From Acidobacteriota bacterium (GTDB lineage: Bacteria; Acidobacteriota; Vicinamibacteria; Vicinamibacterales; UBA8438), in contig WTGR01000435.1 in assembly GCA_011523485.1 (NCBI GenBank), positions 1-9,271 on the forward strand: DNA of 9,271 nucleotides, given 5' to 3'. Both the position numbers and the translations under genes were made by a program. The notes under the pieces were generated by a model that saw nothing but the letters and a program-made list of their open reading frames with translations, was not told where the DNA came from and did not search any database. How positions within the stretch are numbered: the stretch's first letter is position 1; the number at the start of each line of letters is the position of its first letter. Of this stretch, positions 1-6,317 are shown one piece after another.

Positions 1-487
1 TGATGCCCGGCTCGTGGTTGATGGCGTCGGTGTGCATCGAGCGGATGATGGCGATATCGTCGGCCATCCGCGCCGTGTGCGGCAGGATCTCCGAAATCCA
101 GGCGCCGCTCTGCCCGTGCTGGTTGAACTCGAAAACCGAGGGCGCGATCGGGAAGCGCGCCTGCCCCGACGTCATCGTCGTCAGGCGCTGCCCCTGGCGG
201 ATCGACTCCGGCAGGTCCTTGTCGTACCAGTCCCGCATCTTCGGCTTGTAGTCGAGCAGATCCATCTGCGGCGGGGCGCCCATCATGTGCAGATAGATGC
301 AGCGCTTCGCCTTCGGAGCGAAGTGCGGCAACGACGGCAGGCCGCCGAACGACGCGGCGTCCTGCGGCGCGGCGAACGCGTCCTCGGCCATGAGGCTGGA
401 CAGGGCGAGCCCGCCGACCCCCATGGCGACCTTGCCGAAGAACTGCCGCCGCGTCTCCGCCTGGATCGCCTCTTTGACTGGATGCAT
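1..487 (-). CDS. DUF1501 domain protein, Tat-exported (N-terminal part, runs off left edge)
   Basis: The first 162 residues are visible; the gene continues past the left edge, and family members are usually around 450-490 residues. The N-terminus has a twin-arginine signal (ETRRQFFGK at residues 11-19, then a hydrophobic stretch from about 20 to 34 and an Ala-rich end near AFAAP), so export of a folded protein by Tat is expected. The mature part begins with the DUF1501 hallmarks: [20 protein letters not shown] at about 63-82 and [12 protein letters not shown] at about 150-161. DUF1501 proteins have a sulfatase/alkaline-phosphatase-like fold by annotation, but their reaction is not established. 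The ATG at 487 is preceded by GAGAGG with 6 bases spacing. It follows the DUF1549/DUF1553 gene by 60 bases on the same strand, the usual partner order, so I read the two as one operon. Family assignment is firm; function is open. Confidence 0.93.
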   Translation of the reverse strand, partial: MHPVKEAIQAETRRQFFGKVAMGVGGLALSSLMAEDAFAAPQDAASFGGLPSLPHFAPKAKRCIYLHMMGAPPQMDLLDYKPKMRDWYDKDLPESIRQGQRLTTMTSGQARFPIAPSVFEFNQHGQSGAWISEILPHTARMADDIAIIRSMHTDAINHEPGI

Positions 488-547
488 CGTGAACCTCTCG
501 TTGACGGATCGCCTGCGCCGCTGCGCGTTCTCCCGCTGCTCGCGCGG

Positions 548-3500
548 CTACTTGTTGAGCACTTCGTCCAGGTTCAGCACCTGGGTCACCAGCATGGTCC
601 AGGCCGCCGACTCCGCGCGCGGCAACGCGTCGTCCGGCGCCGAGTCGCCCACGTCGAGAAGCCGCTCCGCCTCGTCCGCATCCGCGCGATAGGCCTCCAC
701 GAGACGGTCGTACGAACGCTTCGCGATCTCGCGCTCGCCGTCGCTGAAGCGCCGCGCGAGCAGCCGCAGGGTCACGAAGTCGAGCCGCGGCTCGAACCCT
801 TCGCCCGCCTGCCGCATCGCGCGCTGGGCCAGGTGCCGCGATGCCTCCACGAACTGCGGATCGTTCATCGTCACCAGCGCCTGCAGCGGGGTGTTCGTCC
901 GCTCCCGGCGCACGACGGAGTGCTCGCGGGTCGGAGCGTTGAAGAGCTCCATGGACGGCGGCGGGGCCGACCGCTTCCAGAAGGTGTAGAGGCTCCGGCG
1001 ATACAGGCTCTCGCCGTCGTCCTGCCGGTAGGTCCCGGTATTGCTCTGCGGCATCGCCACCGTCGACCAGACACCGGCCGGCTGGTACGGGCGCACGCTG
1101 GGACCGCCGATCGTCGGCACGAGCAGCCCGCTGGCGGCCAGGGCGGAATCGCGCACCATCTCGGCGTCCATCCGGAAGCGCGGGCCGCGCGAGAACAGAC
1201 GGTTCTCCGGGTCCGCCTCCAGCTTCTCCGGCGTCGTCAACGCGGACTGCCGGTAGGTGGACGACGTCACCAGCGTCCGGAAGAACTGCTTGACGTCCCA
1301 GTCCGACGCAAGGAACTCCACCGCCAGCCAGTCGAGCAGAGCCGGGTGCGTCGGCGGATCGCCCTGCGCGCCGAAGTCCTCGCTGGTCGTGACCAGACCG
1401 GTCCCGAACACCTGCTGCCAGAAGCGGTTCGCCGTCACGCGGCTCGTCAGCGGGTTGTCCTCGTCGACCAGCCAGCGGGCAAGCCCGAGGCGGTTGCGCG
1501 GCCACGACTCCTCCATCGGCGGCAACGCGGCCGGCGTGCCCGCCAACACGCGCTCCAGCGGCTGGTCGTACATCCCCCGGTCGAGCACGTGCGCCGCGGC
1601 GTCGCTGTCCGTGCGCTCGTTCATCACGTGGGTCACGCCGCCGCGGCGGCGCATCTCGCGCCACTCGCGCTCGATCTGCTGGCTGCGCGCGACGAGCCCG
1701 CGGTACCGCTCGTCCTCGACGCTGAGGTAGTAGAGCCGCAAGGCCTCCCGCTCGGCCTCGTCGAGCCCCGCGGCGTGCTTGTCACGCGCCTGCTCCAGAG
1801 TCGACCACAGTGAAACGATTCTGGCCTCCTGCACCGTGAGCGGGCGATTGAAGACGCGCAGGTCGGCGATGCCGCCGCCGGTGAAGTAGCGCATCTCCAG
1901 CTCGTCGCGGCCGCCCCGGCCGGTCGTCCGGCCGCGGCCGAGCTCGAGCGGCAGGCCGGTCCGGATGCTCCCGATCGCACGCGTGAAATACTCGCTGCCC
2001 GACGCCTCGACCACGTCGCCGTTCCGGAATACGTTCATCCCCGCGCGCTCGCCCGTACCGTCGTGCGTGATCACGATGTGCGTCCACTCGCCGGGCGGCA
2101 AGCGCCTGAGGTTGCTGGGCGTGACGCGCGGCGCCGGCCGCCCTTCGCCGTCCGGGTCCGGCCCGCCCGTCATCCGGAACGAGAGCTGCCGGGATCCGAT
2201 GTCCATCAACCAGCCGCGATTGGCGTCATCGACGTCGTACTGCCCCGCGACGACATAGTTGCCTTCCAGCTCGGGCTGGTAGATCCACAGGGCGATCGAG
2301 AAGGGCGTGTCGGTGTCGAGGGGCACGGACGGGAGGCCCGCCCACGACGCGTCATCGAAGCGGAGCGCCGCCAGGCCGTGCGGCCCGGCCTCGATCTTCG
2401 CCCCGCCCTCGAGAGTGACCGGATGCCGCTGCCCTTCCATCTCGAAGGCCGGATCCGCCGGTTCGCCGAGATCGAGCCGCATCCACTGCGCCTCGTCCTC
2501 CAGGGGCGACTGCAGGTTCCGGTAGTCGCCCGTCGCGAGCCACTCGGTGAAGGCGGTGTCGACCTCCGCCGCCCGGCCGGCCATGCGCGCCTCCACGTCG
2601 GCGGCCTCCTCCCGCAGGTCGTACCAGAGATCCCGGTCCGCCTCCTGCGGGACCACCAGGATGGGCGGCGGGTCGGAGACGTTGCCGTCCATGACGTATT
2701 GGGTGGTGTTCCGGAAGAACGCGGTCATCGCGTAGAACTCGCGCTGCCGGATCGGGTCGAACTTGTGGTCGTGGCAGGTGGCGCAGCCGACGGTCAGACC
2801 CAGAAAGACGCTGCCGACCGTCTCCGCGCGATCCTTCGCGTAGATGACCTCGTACTCTTCGGGAACGACCCCGCCCTCGTTGGTCGTGATGTTGTTGCGC
2901 TGGAAGCCGGACGCCACGAGCTGGTCCAGGCTCGGCTCGGGCAGCAGATCGCCGGCCACCTGCTCCACCGTGAACTCGTCGAAGGGCTTGTTCCGGTTGA
3001 AGGCGCGGATGACCCAGTCGCGGTAGGGGTACATCTCGCGGTAGTTGTCGATGTGGATGCCGTGCGTGTCGGCGTAGCGCGCCGCGTCGAGCCAGTAGCG
3101 GGCCCGGTGCTCGCCCCACTGCTCGGTCGCGAGCAACCTGTCGACGTACCGCTCGTACGCGTCCTCGGACGGATCGTTCAGGAATGCATGCAGCAGCGCG
3201 GGATCGGGCGGCAGACCCGTCAGGTCGAGCGCCGCGCGACGCGCCAGCGTCCGCCGGTCGGCCTCGGGCGCCGGCGCCAGCCCCTGGGCCTCCAGCCGGG
3301 CGAGGACGAAGCGATCGAGCGGATTGCGCGCCCAGTCGGCATCGGTCACGGCCGGCGCATCGGGACGGACGATCGGCTCGAACGCCCAGTGCTGGTCCCA
3401 GGCAGCGCCCTCGTCGATCCAGCGCCGCAGCACGTCGATCTGCTCGTCGTTCAGCGTCTTGTTGGTGTGGGCCGGCGGCATCCGCAGCCGCTCGTCGGCG

Positions 3501-3823
3501 TGCGCGATGCGCTGGAAGACAAGGCTGGACTCGGCATCCCCCTTGACGATCGGGTGGCCGTTCGGCCGTTCCGCGAAGGCCCCCTCCTCGGTGTCGAGCC
3601 GCAACCGCACCTGCCGGGTGCTCTCGTCCGGCCCATGGCACTGGAAGCAGTTGTCCGCCAGGATCGGCCGCACCTGCCGCTGGAAGTCGACGGCCGGCGC
3701 CGCAGCCGCGTCCTGACCGGCCGCCGCCGGTGCGCCGGCGAACGGCCCGGCCGCGAGCACCAGAATCGCCGCCGCGAGCGGCCACGGGCCACGGGTTGAA
3801 AGGTTCGCGGATCGACTTGACAT
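548..3823 (-). CDS. PSCyt1-DUF1549-LamG-DUF1553 (PSD1) exported c-type cytochrome-like protein
   Basis: A complete protein of 1091 residues from the ATG at 3823. A Sec-type signal peptide (residues about 1-37, PLAAAILVLAAGPFAGAPA core) is followed by a planctomycete cytochrome domain (PSCyt1) with the haem motif CFQCH at 59-63 and a possible Met ligand in RMPPAH near 115. Next comes DUF1549 (about 165-375) with its conserved second CxxCH, CATCHDHKFDP, from 347. A LamG/concanavalin-like domain lies at about 460-675 (FSIALWIYQPELEGNYVVAG; ITHDGTGERAGMNVFRNGD), and DUF1553/PSD1 at about 775-1045 (NPLTSRVTANRFWQQVFGTG; RTNTPLQALVTMNDPQF). Location is periplasmic or cell-surface. LamG suggests binding of a polysaccharide or glycoconjugate; electron transfer through one or two haems is inferred. 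The family is greatly expanded in Planctomycetota and Verrucomicrobiota, but its reaction is unproven. A GTG at 3832 would add three residues; the ATG is better placed behind GGGGTGA. It has its own promoter at 3886-3914. Confidence 0.95.
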   Translation of the reverse strand: MSSRSANLSTRGPWPLAAAILVLAAGPFAGAPAAAGQDAAAAPAVDFQRQVRPILADNCFQCHGPDESTRQVRLRLDTEEGAFAERPNGHPIVKGDAESSLVFQRIAHADERLRMPPAHTNKTLNDEQIDVLRRWIDEGAAWDQHWAFEPIVRPDAPAVTDADWARNPLDRFVLARLEAQGLAPAPEADRRTLARRAALDLTGLPPDPALLHAFLNDPSEDAYERYVDRLLATEQWGEHRARYWLDAARYADTHGIHIDNYREMYPYRDWVIRAFNRNKPFDEFTVEQVAGDLLPEPSLDQLVASGFQRNNITTNEGGVVPEEYEVIYAKDRAETVGSVFLGLTVGCATCHDHKFDPIRQREFYAMTAFFRNTTQYVMDGNVSDPPPILVVPQEADRDLWYDLREEAADVEARMAGRAAEVDTAFTEWLATGDYRNLQSPLEDEAQWMRLDLGEPADPAFEMEGQRHPVTLEGGAKIEAGPHGLAALRFDDASWAGLPSVPLDTDTPFSIALWIYQPELEGNYVVAGQYDVDDANRGWLMDIGSRQLSFRMTGGPDPDGEGRPAPRVTPSNLRRLPPGEWTHIVITHDGTGERAGMNVFRNGDVVEASGSEYFTRAIGSIRTGLPLELGRGRTTGRGGRDELEMRYFTGGGIADLRVFNRPLTVQEARIVSLWSTLEQARDKHAAGLDEAEREALRLYYLSVEDERYRGLVARSQQIEREWREMRRRGGVTHVMNERTDSDAAAHVLDRGMYDQPLERVLAGTPAALPPMEESWPRNRLGLARWLVDEDNPLTSRVTANRFWQQVFGTGLVTTSEDFGAQGDPPTHPALLDWLAVEFLASDWDVKQFFRTLVTSSTYRQSALTTPEKLEADPENRLFSRGPRFRMDAEMVRDSALAASGLLVPTIGGPSVRPYQPAGVWSTVAMPQSNTGTYRQDDGESLYRRSLYTFWKRSAPPPSMELFNAPTREHSVVRRERTNTPLQALVTMNDPQFVEASRHLAQRAMRQAGEGFEPRLDFVTLRLLARRFSDGEREIAKRSYDRLVEAYRADADEAERLLDVGDSAPDDALPRAESAAWTMLVTQVLNLDEVLNK

Positions 3824-3828
3824 TGCGT

Positions 3829-3835
3829 TCACCCC
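3829..3835 (-). promoter_or_regulatory. Ribosome binding site deciding the start of the DUF1553 gene
   Basis: On the minus strand GGGGTGA lies 5 bases before the ATG at 3823. The same bases contain an in-frame GTG at 3832, which itself has only a CGGG directly in front of it. Spacing therefore favours the ATG. The match to the Shine-Dalgarno consensus is moderate. Confidence 0.5.
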
Positions 3836-3861
3836 GAATGCGCGTCGGTGTTCGGATCTCC

Positions 3862-3881
3862 GTGTCGCTCGTGCGAGTCAC
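3862..3881. repeat. Imperfect inverted repeat at the predicted transcription start
   Basis: The minus strand reads GTGaCTCG-CA-CGAGcgaCAC: two short arms (CTCG/CGAG and GTG/CAC) with unequal internal spacers. It sits just downstream of the -10 box, over the expected transcription start. It could be an operator half-site pair or a small 5' leader hairpin, or chance in GC-rich DNA. It is too short and imperfect to be a terminator and has no T tract. Confidence 0.2.
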
Positions 3882-3885
3882 CAAG

Positions 3886-3914
3886 GTTATACGGGCGCGC
3901 ATCGCGGGTGTCAA
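3886..3914 (-). promoter_or_regulatory. Sigma70-type promoter of the DUF1553-DUF1501 operon
   Basis: The minus strand shows TTGACA (3914-3909), exactly 17 bases, then TATAAC (3891-3886). This is a perfect -35 box, optimal spacing and a -10 box with 5 of 6 consensus bases, in otherwise very GC-rich DNA. The predicted start of transcription is near 3879, giving a leader of about 55 bases before the ATG at 3823. The -35 box contains the TGA stop codon (3913-3911) of the upstream metallopeptidase gene, so the promoter begins inside that gene's end and there is no room for a terminator between the two transcription units. Confidence 0.8.
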
Positions 3915-5107
3915 TCGGGGCGCCACAACGGTCTCGCGTGCACCGGCCGCGGCGCGCGTCCCACGTGGGGTGCGACGGCCCGGGCAGCCGCGCGAAGACG
4001 TCGCGCGGCGTCGGCCGACGCGAGATCCTCGACGGTCAACCTCGTCATTGCGACGACCGTGCGGATGTGGCCGTCCGGCCGCGTCGCGTCGTCGCCGGCC
4101 GCGGACCACGCCTCCAGATTCTCGACCGCGCGCGTCACCAGGCGCTGCAGGACCCGGAAGGCGCCATCCGAGAGCGGAGGGTCACCGCGGTAGTGCTCGA
4201 GGCGTCCGCCCGACCGATAGTCCGGATACGACTCGAGCCCGAGGAACCTGAGAGCCCAGTCCGCACGGAACCGGCCGGTCGCGCGCACGACACCCGCATA
4301 GTCCGCGATCAGCTCGTCGAACAGCCGGTTCTTCATGGACCCGAACACGCGGCGCGTGAAGTAGTGCATGGACTCGTGCTCGATGCGAATGATCAACGAC
4401 AACCGCTTCCAGCTCCCGGCGTCGAGGCCGAGGCAGTCGGCCGGCACCGCGCTGTAGGGCGCCGTGGACGCGATGACGAACCGGTCTCGATAGAGTTCCT
4501 TCTTCGGAAGCAGCTCTCGCAGCTCCCGCCTCCAGCCTGCCTGCGTCGGGATCGGTTGCGCCGCCCACCAGCGATCCCTCAACCGGCGCAGCCGATCGAC
4601 GTTGGTGTAGCCGGCGACCATGCAGGCGCCGACCGCGGCAGGAACGGGCGCCGGCTCGTTGCGCTTCGTCAACGCCTGCACCAGGAGCTCGAAGTCTTCC
4701 CGGCAGGCGGCGATCAGCACCGGCAACCGGCCGGCGGGCGTCGCGTGGATCTCGATCCGCAGGTCGCCCGGCCGCTGCAGGCTCGGCGGGGCGGCCGGCT
4801 CACTGACGGGCACAGGACTTCGGGTGGCGGACGCATAGGCGGACTCGCGACTCATTCCCTCCCGGACGGGGAACCGAAGTTGCGCCAGTGCGCGGCGGAG
4901 CACGGCCCACGCGCCGTCGGACTCCGCCTCCCGCGCGTACCGCTCCCACGTCGCCACGAAGGGCTCGTCCGCGAGCGGCAAAGGCCCGCCCCGCTCGAGA
5001 CCCGCCGGATCGAAGTGATTCTCGTTGTAGCTCAGGAGCTCGATACACTCGGCCGGGGCCGCCCCGAGAGCACGCAACACCGACGAGCGGTCTGCCCGGG
5101 CCGGCAC
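3911..5107 (-). CDS. Putative gluzincin-type zinc metallopeptidase (DUF7005-like), cytoplasmic
   Basis: A 398-residue protein with no signal peptide or membrane segment. The key region is RIEHESMHYFTRRVFG (residues 241-256): HESMH at 244-248 fits the HExxH zinc site, with E245 as catalytic base. DELIADYAG follows (264-272), where E265 fits the third ligand and D269 the ExxxD Asp of gluzincins. Other distinctive stretches are LLSYNENHFDPAGL (24-37), QLRFPVREG (76-84), TPAGRLPVLIA (123-133), GACMVAGYTN (160-169) and GGRLEHYRGDPPLSDGAFRV (300-319), which look like conserved blocks of a defined family. From memory this resembles DUF7005, but I could not check the name. Substrate is unknown. The GTG start at 5107 is one base after the stop of the binding-protein gene, behind GAGGGGGAG, which suggests translational coupling. 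An open frame continues upstream to 5257 but would overlap that gene by about 150 bases. The context suggests processing or degrading a peptide handled by the adjacent exporter, which is inference. Confidence 0.85.
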   Translation of the reverse strand: MPARADRSSVLRALGAAPAECIELLSYNENHFDPAGLERGGPLPLADEPFVATWERYAREAESDGAWAVLRRALAQLRFPVREGMSRESAYASATRSPVPVSEPAAPPSLQRPGDLRIEIHATPAGRLPVLIAACREDFELLVQALTKRNEPAPVPAAVGACMVAGYTNVDRLRRLRDRWWAAQPIPTQAGWRRELRELLPKKELYRDRFVIASTAPYSAVPADCLGLDAGSWKRLSLIIRIEHESMHYFTRRVFGSMKNRLFDELIADYAGVVRATGRFRADWALRFLGLESYPDYRSGGRLEHYRGDPPLSDGAFRVLQRLVTRAVENLEAWSAAGDDATRPDGHIRTVVAMTRLTVEDLASADAARRLRAAARAVAPHVGRAPRPVHARPLWRPD

Positions 5108-5108
5108 G

Positions 5109-6299
5109 TCACTCCCCCTCGGCGTCGTCGCCCAGCCAGACGAGTTGCCCGTTGCGAACAACGACCTTGCCGATAGCGCGCTCGACCAGGTCGCCTTCGT
5201 CCGTGAAGGTGACGGGCCCGGTGACCCCGCGCCAGCCCGCCGTCGCTCGCAGGGCATCGGCCACCCTGTCCGGGTCGACCGATTCCGCCTGGGTCATGCC
5301 GTGCGCGAGCAGCCGCACGGCATCGTAGGCGAGCGCGGCCGATGCGTCGGGCAACCTGCCGTAGCGCTCCCGGAACCGCACGCTGAACTGCCGCACCGTT
5401 TCGCGCTCGTCACCCGGGTGGAACGCCGCCGCAAGCACCGTGCCCTCGACCGCACGGCCACCCATGCTCACGAAATCGGCCGTGCCCAGCGCGTCGCCGC
5501 CCAGCACGGGAACGTCTATCGCACGCTCGCGGGCGGCCCGGATCATCGCCGCCGCCTCGCGGGGCTCGCCCGCGATGAAGATCGCGCGCAGGTTCAGATC
5601 CCGCCAGGACGCCAGGATGTCGGTCAGCGCTCGATCCCCGCCCACCGCGTTGGGATCGTAGGACTGCCGGTCGGCGATGCCGACGCCGCGCTCGACGGCC
5701 TGCTCCTCGAACGCGTTGGCCAGGCCCCGCCCGTACGCGTTGCGGATGTAGTAGATGGCGATTCGGTCGTAACCCCGCTCCGCGGCGAAGTCCGCCATCT
5801 GGGCGCCGGTCTCGCGATCGGTGAACGTCATGCGGAACAACCGGCGGTATCCCTGCTGCGTCAGCCGGGGATCGGTCGACGTCGGGGCGAGGTGAACGAT
5901 CCCGAACAGGTCGTAGATGGCGGCCGCGGGAAGTGAGACATAGGACTGCATGTGCCCGATCACCGCCACCACGTCGTCATCCTGTGCAAGACGCCGGGCG
6001 ACGAGCCGGCCCTCGTCGACCGACTCCCGATCGTCCTCCCGCAACACCCGGAGCGGGCGTCCCAGCACACCCCCCGCCGCGTTCGTTTCGTCGACGGCCA
6101 TCTGCAGACCCTGGCCGTACAACAGGGTCGCCCGCGACTCCCAGGGCCACGCGGTAGCGATGGTCACGGGTCCGCCCGCCTCCGCCTGCGCCTGGCCCCG
6201 GAACAGCTCCGGCTGCCGGCAAGTGCACATGAGAATGGACAGCGTGCAGACGCCGGCCAGGACCGCTGCTCGATCGAGTCTCGGATTCGTGCTGAACAT
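5109..6299 (-). CDS. Periplasmic type I solute-binding protein, branched-chain amino acid (LivJ-like) family
   Basis: A 396-residue protein, the usual size for this family. The N-terminus has basic residues (R7, R10) and a hydrophobic stretch (about 11-24), then CTC at 25-27. It is exported; a lipoprotein is possible, but neither Cys has a canonical lipobox. The binding fold starts at about 45 (VTIATAWPWESRATLLYGQG), followed by the family signature LQMAVDETNAAGGVLGRPLR (65-84), VAVIGHMQS (111-119), HLAPTSTDP (136-144), the interdomain stretch YDRIAIYYIRNAYGRGLANA (177-196), LRAIFIAGEP (237-246), DVPVLGGDALGT (262-273) and YDAVRLLAHGM (325-335). Relatives bind leucine/isoleucine/valine, amides, urea or aromatic compounds, or act as sensors; the ligand cannot be read here. 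No LivH/M/G/F genes adjoin it. Instead it sits 18 bases after a peptide-exporter gene, with AGGGA four to five bases before its ATG. That points to a sensing or export-linked role rather than ordinary import. Confidence 0.92.
   Translation of the reverse strand: MFSTNPRLDRAAVLAGVCTLSILMCTCRQPELFRGQAQAEAGGPVTIATAWPWESRATLLYGQGLQMAVDETNAAGGVLGRPLRVLREDDRESVDEGRLVARRLAQDDDVVAVIGHMQSYVSLPAAAIYDLFGIVHLAPTSTDPRLTQQGYRRLFRMTFTDRETGAQMADFAAERGYDRIAIYYIRNAYGRGLANAFEEQAVERGVGIADRQSYDPNAVGGDRALTDILASWRDLNLRAIFIAGEPREAAAMIRAARERAIDVPVLGGDALGTADFVSMGGRAVEGTVLAAAFHPGDERETVRQFSVRFRERYGRLPDASAALAYDAVRLLAHGMTQAESVDPDRVADALRATAGWRGVTGPVTFTDEGDLVERAIGKVVVRNGQLVWLGDDAEGE
5112..5120 (-). promoter_or_regulatory. 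Ribosome binding site fixing the GTG start of the metallopeptidase gene
   Basis: GAGGGGGAG on the minus strand forms the last codons of the binding-protein gene (Glu-Gly-Glu), is followed by its TGA (5111-5109), one base, and then GTG at 5107. The strong purine run directly before the overlapping junction argues for this start over upstream in-frame candidates, and for coupled translation. Confidence 0.75.
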
Positions 6300-6317
6300 G
6301 GTTCCCTGCCGTCGAGG

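Noticed and set aside
488..547. A separate promoter or small gene between the DUF1553 and DUF1501 genes
   Set aside because: Only 60 GC-rich bases with a ribosome site (GAGAGG) and no -10/-35 pair; best read as an intra-operon spacer.
14..1813. Long plus-strand open frame (599 codons) opposite the DUF1553 gene
   Set aside because: Its translation is Arg/His/Pro/Leu-rich low-complexity with no recognisable motif, and it lies antisense to a gene with clear domains. High GC removes stop codons from this frame.
2063..3799. Long plus-strand open frame (578 codons)
   Set aside because: Antisense to the N-terminal half of the DUF1553 protein, with the same Arg/Gly/Val-rich composition and no domains.
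3824..3910. A rho-independent terminator between the metallopeptidase and DUF1553 genes
   Set aside because: Only a weak imperfect inverted repeat is present, with no T tract, and the promoter occupies the space.
2352..4109. Minus-strand open frame (585 codons) in another reading frame
   Set aside because: A frame-shifted echo of the DUF1553 gene (Arg/Ala-rich); it would also run over the promoter and into the metallopeptidase gene.
5108..5257. N-terminal extension of the metallopeptidase by 50 residues to an upstream start
   Set aside because: It would overlap the binding-protein gene by about 150 bases and encodes a Ser/Arg/Pro-rich stretch; the GTG at 5107 has a strong ribosome site and a tidy junction.
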